DNA of 64,000 nt from Pandoraea anhela (GTDB lineage: Bacteria > Pseudomonadota > Gammaproteobacteria > Burkholderiales > Burkholderiaceae): positions 372,001 to 436,000 of the forward strand of contig NZ_CABPSB010000002.1 in assembly GCF_902459655.1 (NCBI RefSeq), read 5' to 3'. The notes under the pieces were generated by a model. That model was given only the letters and a program-made list of their open reading frames with translations, was not told the origin of the DNA and did no database searches. Positions 34,241 to 43,067 of the stretch are shown here, one piece after another. A program made the translations under genes and the position numbers. Every line of letters starts with the position of its first letter. Positions within the stretch are counted from its first letter, which is position 1.

Positions 34241-35502
34241 ACCACACAGGCGATCATGTACCACGCCGGGGTCATCTTGTTGCCGGTCACGCGAATCAGC
34301 CAGCCTGCGACGAGCTGGGCCGTGCCGCCGAACACCGACACCGAAATCGCATACGCGCTCGACATGTAGCCCGCACGCAAATGCTTCGGGAAGTTCTCGG
34401 GCATCAGCGCATAGGCAGGCGCCGAACCCATCGTGTAGCAGAACATCAGCACGATCAGCGCGGCGAGCACTACCGGCAGCGACGGGTAATGCGTCATGAT
34501 CCAGAACGCCGGGTACAGCAGGACGATGAGCGCCACGCGTCCGAACATCGTAAGCGGCTTGCGCTTGCCCATCTTGTCCGACCACGCGCCGTAAATCGGG
34601 CACATCACCAAGGAGATCGTGCTCGCGGCAACGCCGGCGAGCATCGACATCTTCGGCGGCAGACCCAGGTACTGAATGCAGTACGTCGGCATGTAGTACA
34701 TCATCACATACGTCGACACGGACATGCCCGCGATCGAGAAGATCGTGAGGAACCAGTTGCGCACGTACACGCCGCGCTTCGGGTCGTCGCGACCGGCAAT
34801 GGCCTTCGCCTTCGGCGGCTCTTCCTGGATGTGGCGACGCAGATAGATCCCGACCGGGGCGATCAGCGTGCCCAGCAGGAACGGGATACGCCAGCCCCAG
34901 CTATGCATGGTGTCGTCCGAGAGCAGAAAGCCGAGGCTCGCCGCCAGCCCCGAACCGAGCAGGGCCGCAGCGCCCTGACTGGCCAACTGCCAGCTCGCAC
35001 GGAAACCGCGACTCTTGGCGCCGCCCACTTCCAACAGCGTCGCCGTCGCCGCGCCGAATTCACCGCCTTGCGCGAAACCTTGCAGCAAACGCGCGCTCAC
35101 GATCAGCAGCGGGGCCGCGAGACCGATCTGCGCATACGTCGGCGCAAGCCCGATGGCGGCCGAGCCGAGCGCCATCAGCAAGATGGTGAGCGTGAGCGCC
35201 GGCTTGCGACCGGCGCGGTCGGCGTAGCGACCCAGCACGATACCGCCGAGCGGGCGCATCACGAAGCCCACCGCGAACACTGCGAAGGCGAGCAGCGACG
35301 ACGTGATGGGATCGTCCGCCGGGAAGAACTGCTTGCCGATCGTCAGCGCGAAATAGCTGTAGACCGTGAAATCGAAGAACTCCAGCAAGTTGCCGATGAC
35401 GGCGGCGAAAACGATCTTGCGCTGCTGCGCGGACGACATTTGCGACGACGATGCGCCGTCAGCCGCGAACGACGGCGGTTGGGTTTGCGTTGCAATGCTC
35501 AT
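34180..35502 (-). CDS. MFS transporter, metabolite:H+ symporter (MHS) family
   Basis: Inner-membrane symporter of 440 residues with 12 predicted helices. FAAVIGNLLEFFDFTVYSYFA, VMRPLGGIVLGRYADRAGRKPAL and SARLLQGFAQGGEFGAATATLLE are MHS family signatures (ProP/ShiA/CitA group), so a dicarboxylate, aromatic acid or osmolyte is the likely cargo. Its start overlaps the stop of the upstream amidohydrolase by 4 bases, so the pair imports and hydrolyses a related compound. The last 20 codons are duplicated at 31812-31872, which places the cassette boundary at its stop codon; the reading frame itself looks intact. Confidence 0.88.
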   Translation of the reverse strand: MSIATQTQPPSFAADGASSSQMSSAQQRKIVFAAVIGNLLEFFDFTVYSYFALTIGKQFFPADDPITSSLLAFAVFAVGFVMRPLGGIVLGRYADRAGRKPALTLTILLMALGSAAIGLAPTYAQIGLAAPLLIVSARLLQGFAQGGEFGAATATLLEVGGAKSRGFRASWQLASQGAAALLGSGLAASLGFLLSDDTMHSWGWRIPFLLGTLIAPVGIYLRRHIQEEPPKAKAIAGRDDPKRGVYVRNWFLTIFSIAGMSVSTYVMMYYMPTYCIQYLGLPPKMSMLAGVAASTISLVMCPIYGAWSDKMGKRKPLTMFGRVALIVLLYPAFWIMTHYPSLPVVLAALIVLMFCYTMGSAPAYALMPENFPKHLRAGYMSSAYAISVSVFGGTAQLVAGWLIRVTGNKMTPAWYMIACVVVSLIAVSMFEETGNKVLDE

Positions 35503-36689
35503 GCGCGGTCCTTGGCGAGAAAGCGTTCGACCAGACGCGTCCAGAAGGCCGCACCGATGGTCAGATTGTCGTCGTTGAAGTCGTATTTGGCGTTGTGCAG
35601 CATCGGCTTGCCTTCGCCGTTACCGAGGCGAATGAAACAGCCCGGCACCTTTTGCAGGTAGTACGCGAAGTCCTCGCTGCCCGCGATAGGCGGGAACGGC
35701 GCGATGATGTGCTCCGCGCCGACCAGCTCCTGCGCCACGCTGCGGGCGAACTCGGTCTCGGCTTCACTATTCACGAGCACCGGATAGCCACGGATGTATT
35801 CGATGTCGGCGCTCGCACCGTACCCTTCGGTGTGCGACTTCACCAGCGCACAGATGCGCGCTTCGAGCGTGGCGCGCACCTGCGCCGAGAACGAGCGCAC
35901 GCTCAGTTCCAGCGTTGCATCCTCGGGAATCACGTTCGGAGCGAAGCCCGAATGGAACGTGCCCACAGTGACCACCGCAGCTTCCGTGGGGTCGACGTTG
36001 CGGGCGACGACCGTTTGCAGCGCCATGACGAGGCTGCTGCCGATCATCACCGGATCGATCGCGAGATGCGGACGCGCAGCATGGCCGCCACGGCCATGAA
36101 TGCGGATCTTCACGGTGTCGCACGCCGCCATGAGCGGGCCGGCGCGAAAACCGAACGTGCCGGTGGCCACGCCCGGATGATTATGCAAACCGAAGATCGC
36201 TTCGCACGGGAAGCGCTCGAACAGGCCGTCGGCAATCATCTGCTCCGCACCGCTGTTCGAACCGGCTTCCTCCGCCGGTTGGAAGATCAGGTTGACGGTG
36301 CCGTCGAAATTGCGCGTCTTGGCGAGTTGCTGGGCCGCGCCGAGCAAGACGGTCGTGTGACCGTCGTGGCCGCAGGCGTGCATCTTGCCATCGTGCACGC
36401 TGGCGTAAGCCAGCCCCGTCTGTTCATGAATCGGCAAGGCGTCCATGTCGGCACGCACCCCGACCGTTCGCGCACTCGTGCCTACGGTGAGCGAGGCCAC
36501 CACGCCGTGACCGCCGACGTTACGCGTGACGCGATATCCCCAGCTTTCCAGCTTCTCGGCCACGTAACGCGACGTGTCGACTTCCTCGAAGGACAGCTCG
36601 GGGTGTTGGTGGATGTGGTGTCGAATGTCGGCCAACTGCTCGCGCGCGTCGGCCAGATCGCTCACCTCGCAATAGCGAATCTCGCTCAT
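35499..36689 (-). CDS. M20D amidohydrolase (hippurate hydrolase / HipO-like)
   Basis: Cytosolic metal-dependent amidohydrolase of 396 residues that cleaves N-acyl amino acids. Metal-ligand segments are ADIRHHIHQHPELSFEE, HACGHDGHTTVLLGAA (Cys-His ligands), FQPAEEAGSNSGAEQMI (glutamates), IFGLHNHPG and the C-terminal SEDFAYYLQ. The ATG at 36689 has GAGGAG upstream; an in-frame start at 36755 is less likely. It is the first gene of a two-gene unit with the MHS transporter and is divergent from a LysR gene, which probably regulates it. Hippurate, an N-acetyl amino acid or a similar amide are possible substrates. Confidence 0.9.
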   Translation of the reverse strand: MSEIRYCEVSDLADAREQLADIRHHIHQHPELSFEEVDTSRYVAEKLESWGYRVTRNVGGHGVVASLTVGTSARTVGVRADMDALPIHEQTGLAYASVHDGKMHACGHDGHTTVLLGAAQQLAKTRNFDGTVNLIFQPAEEAGSNSGAEQMIADGLFERFPCEAIFGLHNHPGVATGTFGFRAGPLMAACDTVKIRIHGRGGHAARPHLAIDPVMIGSSLVMALQTVVARNVDPTEAAVVTVGTFHSGFAPNVIPEDATLELSVRSFSAQVRATLEARICALVKSHTEGYGASADIEYIRGYPVLVNSEAETEFARSVAQELVGAEHIIAPFPPIAGSEDFAYYLQKVPGCFIRLGNGEGKPMLHNAKYDFNDDNLTIGAAFWTRLVERFLAKDRA

Positions 36690-36952
36690 CGGGGCTCCTC
36701 TCTTTTTGAATACCGCGGAGTATTGCACCGACGAAATTTCGCACCCATGACGCAAAGCACGTCAAAATGTTGCTTTTAAGGCAACAATCAGACACTTTCC
36801 AAAGTCTGCACGATGCCGGTGTCGACAGCAAAAACCAACGTCGATTCAATGACTTGGCAATGCCCGCCGCCGCTTTGGTCCGACGGTTGTCGGCGACCTT
36901 GCCCGGCAGGCGTCAGACCGGCGCGTTCACGCAAACGTAACAGGGAAACAAG

Positions 36953-37876
36953 ATGATGACCGGCGATTCCTGGATGGACGACATCGGCGAACGTTCGCTC
37001 AAATACCTGGCCGAAATTGCCGCGACCGGCGGGGTGCGCATGGCCGCAGAATCGCTTGGCGTGAACCCGTCGGTGGTCAGCCGGCAGATCGCGGCGCTGG
37101 AGCGGCGTCTACGCTTCCCGCTCATCGAGCGCCGCGGACGCAACGTGATCGTCACCGAAATCGGTCAGGTACTTATCGACTATTACCGCGACGGCCAGCG
37201 ACGTCAGCGCGATCTGTCGGCACGCCTCGAGGAATACCGGCATCTGAAGCGCGGACGGGTGGCGATCGGCGTGGGCGAGGGCTTCATCGGGCGCCTGATC
37301 GCACAGGCGTTGCAGCGCTTTTCGATGAGCTATCCCGACATTCTCGTCGAGATCCGCTCCGGTCCTACGCCGGCCGTGCTCGCGCTCGTGCGCGACGACG
37401 TGGTCGACATCGGCCTGTGCGCCCGCTCCGAAGACGATCCCGCGATGCGTATCCACCCCTTCGCGGCGAAGGCGCTGTGCGCGGTGGTCGCACCCACGCA
37501 CCGATTCGCGAAGATGACCAGCGTGCCGCCCTCGGAACTGGTGCACGAGCGGCTCATCTTCATGACGGAAACGCACGGCGTGCAACAATTCGTGCACTCG
37601 GTGCTCGATACGGCGCGCCTGAACGTGACGCCCGCCTATCGCGTCGATCTGTTCAATACGGCGCAAACGCTCGCCGCCGCCGGCCTCGGCGTGGCGTTCA
37701 TGTCGGCGATCACGGCGCGGCGCGGCATCGAACTCGGCGAACTGGTCGCGGTGCCCATCGATCATCCGATCGCCGCCGGCTTTTCCAGCCAGATGATGAC
37801 CCGCGTCGGACGCCGCCTTTCGCCCGCCGCCGACCACCTCTGGAAGCAACTCGCGCAGAGCCTCGCCAATCGCTGA
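36953..37876 (+). CDS. LysR family transcriptional regulator
   Basis: DNA-binding regulator of 307 residues. The N-terminal helix-turn-helix is GGVRMAAESLGVNPSVVSRQIAALERRL (residues 25-53), with the usual linker helix and a two-lobed effector domain (GRVAIGVGEGFIGRLIAQAL to the C-terminus). The first helix context SLKYLAEIAATGG differs slightly from the common FxxVAExGS. It is divergent from the amidohydrolase/transporter pair across a 263-bp gap, the standard layout for a LysR protein controlling its neighbour. Two adjacent ATGs (36953, 36956) follow AGGGAAACA. Confidence 0.88.
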   Translation: MMTGDSWMDDIGERSLKYLAEIAATGGVRMAAESLGVNPSVVSRQIAALERRLRFPLIERRGRNVIVTEIGQVLIDYYRDGQRRQRDLSARLEEYRHLKRGRVAIGVGEGFIGRLIAQALQRFSMSYPDILVEIRSGPTPAVLALVRDDVVDIGLCARSEDDPAMRIHPFAAKALCAVVAPTHRFAKMTSVPPSELVHERLIFMTETHGVQQFVHSVLDTARLNVTPAYRVDLFNTAQTLAAAGLGVAFMSAITARRGIELGELVAVPIDHPIAAGFSSQMMTRVGRRLSPAADHLWKQLAQSLANR

Positions 37877-37952
37877 GTGAAAATGAGCAACGCAGATGGC
37901 GTATGATCGGCCGGGTGTTGGACAAGCCCGCCTGATCGCGCCCGATCGACTG

Positions 37953-39392
37953 ATGACGACTGACCCGAACCCACCCGCCCACCGGCGACTCCGTGCGCGC
38001 TTCGTCGCGATTTCCTGGCGCGATCTCGCCGTCTCCTTCGGCCCTGTGGTCCTTGTCGCGATAGCGGCCATCTGGCTTGCCGTGTGGCTCGTGCAACCAG
38101 CCCCGCCGCGCACTGTCACGCTGAGCGCCGGGCCGGAAGGCAGTTCGTTCTGGAATGCGGCGCAGCGCTACAAAACGATCCTCGCGCGCGATGGGATAAC
38201 ACTCAATGTGTTGCCATCGGAAGGCTCGCGTCAGAACATCGAACGTCTCGCCGACGATCGTCAGAACGTCGACCTCGGGCTCGTGCAGGGCGGCGTGTCG
38301 CAGGGTCTCGACACCGACGGCCTCGTGTCGCTCGGCAGCATGTTCTACGCGCCGATTTCGGTGTTCTATCGCGGCGCGCGCGTCACCAAACTCTCCGACT
38401 TTACCGGCAAGCGCATCGCTATCGGCCGCGAAGGCAGTGGCGCGCGTGCGCTCGCGCTGACGTTGCTCAAGGCCAACGGTATCGAGCCGGGCGGCCCGAC
38501 CACACTCACGGCCTACGACGGACAGGAAGCCGCGCAGGCGCTCATCGACGGCCGCGTCGACGCGGCGATGCTCACCGGCGACACGGCCACCGGCCCCACG
38601 ATGGGCAAGCTCATCCGCACGCCCGGCGTTCGCCTGATGGACTTTGCGCAAGCCGACGCCTACACGCGGCGCTTCACGTATCTCAATCAGTTGACGCTAC
38701 CGCGCGGCGTGTTCGATCTCGGACGCAATCTGCCCGCACAACCCGTGCACGTCATCAGCCCGACGGTCGAACTTGTCGCACGAGAAAGCCTGCACCCGGC
38801 GCTCTCCGATCTGCTGATCGAAGCCGCCCGCGAGGTGCACGGCAAGGCAAATCTGCTGCAACGCGCGGACGAATTCCCGTCGGCGCAGGTGCACGAGTTC
38901 CCGATTTCCGACGACGCCGCCCGCTACTACAAATCGGGCAAGGGCTTCCTGTACCGGCATCTGCCGTTCTGGATCGCGAGCCTTGCCGACCGGATCGTCG
39001 TGTTGCTCGTGCCGATCATCGTGGTGCTGATTCCGGCGTTCCGGCTGGTGCCGTCGCTGTACAGCTGGCGCGTGAAGTCGCGGCTGTATCGCTGGTACGG
39101 CGCGCTCATCGCGCTGGAGCGCGAGGCGCTGGCGGATAACGCCCACTCGGAATATCAAAGCCTGCGTCACCGGCTCGATGCCGTTGAGGCCGCCGTCAAC
39201 CGGCTGAAAATTCCGCTCGCCTACGCCGATCAGTTCTACGTGCTGCGCGAGCATATCGGCTTCGTGCGTCAACGGCTCGACGCCATGAATGCCGAACCGG
39301 CGGTAGTGGACGGCAATGCCGTTCAGCGCGCCGGCGGCGTGCCGCCAGCCGACGCTATCTCCCAAGGCGAGCCGAAGACGACCGACGCATGA
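37953..39392 (+). CDS. TAXI-family TRAP solute receptor with two membrane anchors
   Basis: A 479-residue protein of the TAXI group. An N-terminal membrane helix (PVVLVAIAAIWLAVWLV, residues 30-46) anchors a periplasmic ligand domain with TVTLSAGPEGSSFWNAAQRY and KLSDFTGKRIAIGREGSG, and a second helix pair (ADRIVVLLVPIIVVLIPAFRLVPSL, near 350) returns it to the cytosol, ending with a helical tail (HRLDAVEAAVNRL). TRAP permease genes are not adjacent, so this membrane-tethered form may act as a sensor or work with a distant permease. The ATG at 37953 was chosen to place the membrane helix near the N-terminus. Confidence 0.82.
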   Translation: MTTDPNPPAHRRLRARFVAISWRDLAVSFGPVVLVAIAAIWLAVWLVQPAPPRTVTLSAGPEGSSFWNAAQRYKTILARDGITLNVLPSEGSRQNIERLADDRQNVDLGLVQGGVSQGLDTDGLVSLGSMFYAPISVFYRGARVTKLSDFTGKRIAIGREGSGARALALTLLKANGIEPGGPTTLTAYDGQEAAQALIDGRVDAAMLTGDTATGPTMGKLIRTPGVRLMDFAQADAYTRRFTYLNQLTLPRGVFDLGRNLPAQPVHVISPTVELVARESLHPALSDLLIEAAREVHGKANLLQRADEFPSAQVHEFPISDDAARYYKSGKGFLYRHLPFWIASLADRIVVLLVPIIVVLIPAFRLVPSLYSWRVKSRLYRWYGALIALEREALADNAHSEYQSLRHRLDAVEAAVNRLKIPLAYADQFYVLREHIGFVRQRLDAMNAEPAVVDGNAVQRAGGVPPADAISQGEPKTTDA

Positions 39393-39477
39393 CCCCCATC
39401 TCAAAGCGAAGCTTATGCAATTTATAATTAACACAAGCTTTTCTTATGATGGAAGACGGCGCACACTACTGACATTC

Positions 39478-39499
39478 GCGGACCGGAAGGCCGGTCCGC
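39478..39499. promoter_or_regulatory. Perfect hairpin between TAXI receptor and acetyltransferase genes
   Basis: Arms GCGGACCGG and CCGGTCCGC (9 bp, perfect) with a 4-base loop AAGG. It sits 30 bases before the acetyltransferase ATG and just after an A+T-rich stretch (39415-39450) that may hold its promoter, so it may be a 5' leader hairpin or an operator; no T tract follows. Confidence 0.5.
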
Positions 39500-39528
39500 T
39501 GTGAAATCCAACGTTCCACTTCGTTAGC

Positions 39529-40179
39529 ATGTCGTCGTCCGACTCGCCCCACGCGCCACACGCGCCACACTCGTCAGACCCCTCGCATTCGTCTTCGTCC
39601 ACGGCGGCGCCCGCGACGCAGACGCCTCACCTCGCCAGCACCGAACGCGCACACGGCGCTTGCACCGTGCGTCCCGTGCGTGACGACGACTTGCCGGCCA
39701 TCACCGCCATTTACGCCCATCACGTGCTCACCGGATCGGCGTCGTTCGAGGAAGTCCCGCCCGACGAAGCGGAGATGCGCGCGCGCTGCAAGCGGATCGG
39801 CGACGCCGGTCTGCCGTATCTCGTCGCCGAACGCAACGGCAACGTGCTCGGCTACGCCTACGCCACGTATTACCGCCCGCGCTCGGCGTATCGATTCACG
39901 CTGGAAGACTCGGTGTACATCGCGGCGGACGCCACCGGACAAGGCGTCGGGCGCGCCCTGCTGCGCACGCTCATCGCACACTGCGAAGGCGGCCCGTGGC
40001 GGCAATTGATCGCGAATGTGGGCGATAGCGGCAATCAGGCGTCGCTCGCGCTGCACGCCGCGTGCGGCTTCGAGCACGTCGGCGTGCTCAAGTCCGTCGG
40101 CTTCAAGTTCGGACGGTGGATCGACACCGTGCTCATGCAACGTGCGCTGAACGCCGGCGATAAGGCGCTCCCCGCGTGA
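39529..40179 (+). CDS. GNAT N-acetyltransferase, phosphinothricin acetyltransferase-like
   Basis: Acetyl-CoA-dependent acetyltransferase of 216 residues. After a Ser/His/Pro-rich leader of about 43 residues comes the Pat/MnaT-type core: CTVRPVRDDDLPAITAIYAHHVLTGSASFEEVPP, then YATYYRPRSAYRFTLEDSVYI, the acetyl-CoA loop GQGVGRALL and GDSGNQASLALHAACGF. Homologues acetylate phosphinothricin, methionine sulfoximine or sulfone. The leader is unusual and low-complexity (HAPHAPHSS); a shorter start downstream is possible but no in-frame ATG precedes the core. Confidence 0.85.
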   Translation: MSSSDSPHAPHAPHSSDPSHSSSSTAAPATQTPHLASTERAHGACTVRPVRDDDLPAITAIYAHHVLTGSASFEEVPPDEAEMRARCKRIGDAGLPYLVAERNGNVLGYAYATYYRPRSAYRFTLEDSVYIAADATGQGVGRALLRTLIAHCEGGPWRQLIANVGDSGNQASLALHAACGFEHVGVLKSVGFKFGRWIDTVLMQRALNAGDKALPA

Positions 40180-40188
40180 TGGGGAGCG
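40166..40188. terminator. Hairpin between convergent acetyltransferase and GST genes
   Basis: CGCTCCCC (40166-40173) and GGGGAGCG (40181-40188) with a 7-base loop, overlapping the acetyltransferase stop. It lacks a T tract but is well placed for bidirectional termination. Confidence 0.45.
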
Positions 40189-40210
40189 ATAAAGCGCGCG
40201 CGATGGCGCC

Positions 40211-40960
40211 TCAGAACGGCGAGGCGCGATCCAGTGCCTTGTAATGCCGGAAGATGCCGGTGGTATTGAACGGAATACGCCGGGACGACTTCAGATAGGC
40301 CGCAACAAGCGGTTCGCCGGCGACCGCATCGCGCACTGCCCGACACCGGGGGAATGCCTTCGCGAAGCCCGACATCGCACGCGGGAAGGCGTAATACAGC
40401 CCCTCGATCACCTGAAACAGCGACAGATCGGCGTACGACATCGCCCCCTCGGACAGCCATCCGCCCGCATGCGGATTGTTCGCCAGCACGCGTTCGAAAT
40501 AGCCGAAGAATTTGGGCAAACGGAAGTCGATCAGATCCGCCGTACGCTTACGCGCTTCCGCGCGCTGGTTGCTGTAGTACAGACGGCTGGCAATGGGATG
40601 GTGGCCATCGTGCACTTCGGCCACGAGATCGGAAAGCGTCAATTGCAACTGATTGACCCAGCGGCGCGCGCGGGGCGATTCGCCGACGAGCCCCAGCAAC
40701 GGCCCGAGATAGGCGAGGATGTTCGCAGTCTGCCCGATCAGTTCGTCGCCCGAGGCATGGCGGATGCGTAGAAAGGGCGGCGCGAAAGGGGGATCGGCGC
40801 AAACGGGATCGTCCATCGTGTGCAGAAGCCCGTCCATGCCCTGACCGGGTTCGTCCCCCCGGATGATCTCCACATACGGGGTACCGGTTGCCTCGAAGGC
40901 GAGGCGGACAAACTCGCCGCGCCCTTGCAGGCCCGGCCAATAGAACAGCTCGAAGGTCAT
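40211..40960 (-). CDS. Glutathione S-transferase family protein
   Basis: Cytosolic protein of 249 residues with a thioredoxin-like N-terminal domain (MTFELFYWPGLQGRGEFVRLAFEATG; Tyr7 or Arg14 near the glutathione site; ELIGQTANILAYLG holds the gamma-glutamyl-binding Gln-Thr) and an all-helical C-terminal domain (YADLSLFQVIEGL). It resembles sigma- or yfcG-like transferases. Substrate is unknown. It lies 15 bp downstream of wspR on the same strand and could be transcribed from the end of the wsp operon. Confidence 0.85.
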   Translation of the reverse strand: MTFELFYWPGLQGRGEFVRLAFEATGTPYVEIIRGDEPGQGMDGLLHTMDDPVCADPPFAPPFLRIRHASGDELIGQTANILAYLGPLLGLVGESPRARRWVNQLQLTLSDLVAEVHDGHHPIASRLYYSNQRAEARKRTADLIDFRLPKFFGYFERVLANNPHAGGWLSEGAMSYADLSLFQVIEGLYYAFPRAMSGFAKAFPRCRAVRDAVAGEPLVAAYLKSSRRIPFNTTGIFRHYKALDRASPF

Positions 40961-40975
40961 GCACCCTCCTCAGGC

Positions 40976-42019
40976 TCAGGAAGCGCCTGGCTGCATCTCC
41001 ACGCGATTCTTGCCCTGTTGCTTGGCGCGATACAGCGCCAGATCCGCCGACTCGATCAACGAGGTCGACGCCATGTGCGTGCGCGGCACCAACGCCGCGC
41101 CGCCGAGACTGATCGTCACATGCCGGCCGTTGGCCGAGCCTACGTGCGGAATCGCCATCGCTTCGATCTGCGCGCGCACCTTCTCCGCGATCGCCGCCGC
41201 CCCGTTGGCCGAGGTGTTCGGCAACACCATCACAAACTCCTCGCCGCCGAAGCGCGCCGCCAGATCTGCGGGACGCGATGCGGCATCCGCCATCGTGCTC
41301 GCCACGCGACGCAACACGTCGTCACCGGCAATGTGGCCGTAGGTGTCGTTGTAGATCTTGAAGTTGTCGACGTCGATCATCAGCAGCGCCATTTCACGCT
41401 GCTCGCGCAAGGCGCGACGCCACTCCGCGCCGAAATACTCGTCGAAGTATCGACGGTTCGCGAGGCCGGTAAGCCCGTCGGAATGCGTGAGACGTTGCAA
41501 CTCCAGATTCGTCTCCAGCAACTGCTGCTGACTCTCGCGCAACGCCCGGTAGGCCTCGTCGCGTTGCAGCAGGTTCATGTAGGAGCGCGAGTGGTAGCGA
41601 ATGCGGGCGACCAGCTCGATGGTGTCGGGCAGCTTGACCAGATAGTCGTTCGCTCCGGCGGAAAAAGCTTCGCGCTTGATCGTCGGCTCTTCCTTCGTCG
41701 ACAGTACAATGATTGGAATGTCACGCGTGAGCGGGCTGGCGCGGTACTGGCGCACGAGCGAGAGGCCGTCGGTCCCCGGCATGACCAGATCCTGGAGGAT
41801 GACCGTGGGACGCGTCTGCTCGGCTACGCGCAGCGCGTCTTCCGGATTCGAGCAGTAGTGGAAGTCGATGTTCGGCTCGCCGCTGAGCGCGCGTCGGATC
41901 GCCTCGCCGACCATTGCCTGATCGTCGACCAGCAATACCATTGCCGACGATTCGCTCAGGTTGGTCTCGCTGCCGATAGGCTGCGGATCGGATTTGGGTT
42001 GGCGCGGGATTGTCGTCAT
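40976..42019 (-). CDS. wspR: WspR: response regulator with diguanylate cyclase (GGDEF) domain
   Basis: Synthesises c-di-GMP when phosphorylated by WspE. The 347-residue protein has a receiver domain (residues 28-145; phospho-acceptor Asp in ILQDLVMPG), a coiled linker (LLQRDEAYRALRESQQQLLETNLELQRL) and a GGDEF domain with the active-site variant RFGGEEF. An intact product-inhibition site RPAD (RxxD) lies five residues before it, so feedback control is expected. It is the last gene of the wsp set, 40 bases after wspF on the same strand. Confidence 0.93.
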   Translation of the reverse strand: MTTIPRQPKSDPQPIGSETNLSESSAMVLLVDDQAMVGEAIRRALSGEPNIDFHYCSNPEDALRVAEQTRPTVILQDLVMPGTDGLSLVRQYRASPLTRDIPIIVLSTKEEPTIKREAFSAGANDYLVKLPDTIELVARIRYHSRSYMNLLQRDEAYRALRESQQQLLETNLELQRLTHSDGLTGLANRRYFDEYFGAEWRRALREQREMALLMIDVDNFKIYNDTYGHIAGDDVLRRVASTMADAASRPADLAARFGGEEFVMVLPNTSANGAAAIAEKVRAQIEAMAIPHVGSANGRHVTISLGGAALVPRTHMASTSLIESADLALYRAKQQGKNRVEMQPGAS

Positions 42020-42059
42020 CGTTGTTCGTCCCTCTGATCCTCTGATTTCATCATTCTGC

Positions 42060-43067
42060 TTATACGGTGCCGAACAGCGTCACTAACTGAGGCGCAATGA
42101 TCGACAGCGGCAGAATCTGCGAGGCCGCACCCGCCTCGGCTGCCGCTTTGGGCATGCCGTACACCGCGCTGGTCGCGCGGTCCTGCGCAATCGTCATAAA
42201 GCCCTGCGTGCGCATTGCGCCGAGCCCGGCGGCCCCATCGCGGCCCATGCCGGTCAGCAGCACGCCGACCGCCCGTGTACGCCAGTTCTCGGCGACGCTG
42301 CGCAGAAAAACGTCGATGGACGGACGATACACCGCATCTCTGGGTTCGTCGGTATACACGCAGCGACCACTCGCGTCCACTCGTAAATGCCGATTACCGC
42401 CCGCGAGCAACACCGTGCCGGCGGTAGGGCACTCGCCTGCCTCGACCAGCCGCACCGTGAGCGGCGTCTGCTGGTCGAGCCACGCCGCCATGCCGGGGGC
42501 GAATGCGTCATCCACATGCTGTACGACGATCACGCCCGCGCCGAAGTTCGCAGGCAAGCGCCCCAGCAACGTCGCCAACGCCGCCGGGCCGCCTGCGGAC
42601 GCGCCGATGGCCACCAGCGCGTCGGTGCCGGTCGTGGCGCGCACCGGCGCACTCGGCTGGGGAACGCGTGCATCGGCCTGCTGCGCCGCAATCGCCTCGA
42701 TCTTGGCGAGCAACGACGACGCCGGGCGCGCGAGGTCAGAGACGCCCAGCACCGGCGTATCGACGGCATCGACCGCGCCGGCGCCCATCGCGTCGTACAC
42801 GAGGCTCGCGTGATGCCCCACGTCCGACGTGACGATCAGCACAGGACACGGCGTGCGGCGCATGATCTCGCGCGTGGCCGCCACGCCGTCCATGACCGGC
42901 ATGACAAGGTCCATCAACACGAGATCGGGCGGCACGGGCGAGCACATGCGTACCGCCTGCTCACCGTCGTGCGCCACCCATACGACATCCAGACCCGGCC
43001 GCTGCGCGAGCGTGCGACGCAGGGCTTCTACCGCGATGACCGAATCGTTGACGATACCGATTCTCAT
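42060..43067 (-). CDS. wspF: WspF: CheB-type protein-glutamate methylesterase
   Basis: Removes methyl groups from the WspA receptor and so lowers Wsp signalling; loss of this activity gives wrinkly colonies in other bacteria. The 335-residue protein has a receiver domain (DLVLMDLVMPVMDG with the phospho-Asp) and a methylesterase domain with the catalytic triad regions ALVAIGASAGGPAAL (Ser), VVQHVDDAFAP (His) and LTGMGRDGAAGL (Asp). The ATG at 43067 overlaps the wspE stop by 4 bases. No defects were seen, so the pathway should be under normal adaptation control. Confidence 0.93.
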   Translation of the reverse strand: MRIGIVNDSVIAVEALRRTLAQRPGLDVVWVAHDGEQAVRMCSPVPPDLVLMDLVMPVMDGVAATREIMRRTPCPVLIVTSDVGHHASLVYDAMGAGAVDAVDTPVLGVSDLARPASSLLAKIEAIAAQQADARVPQPSAPVRATTGTDALVAIGASAGGPAALATLLGRLPANFGAGVIVVQHVDDAFAPGMAAWLDQQTPLTVRLVEAGECPTAGTVLLAGGNRHLRVDASGRCVYTDEPRDAVYRPSIDVFLRSVAENWRTRAVGVLLTGMGRDGAAGLGAMRTQGFMTIAQDRATSAVYGMPKAAAEAGAASQILPLSIIAPQLVTLFGTV

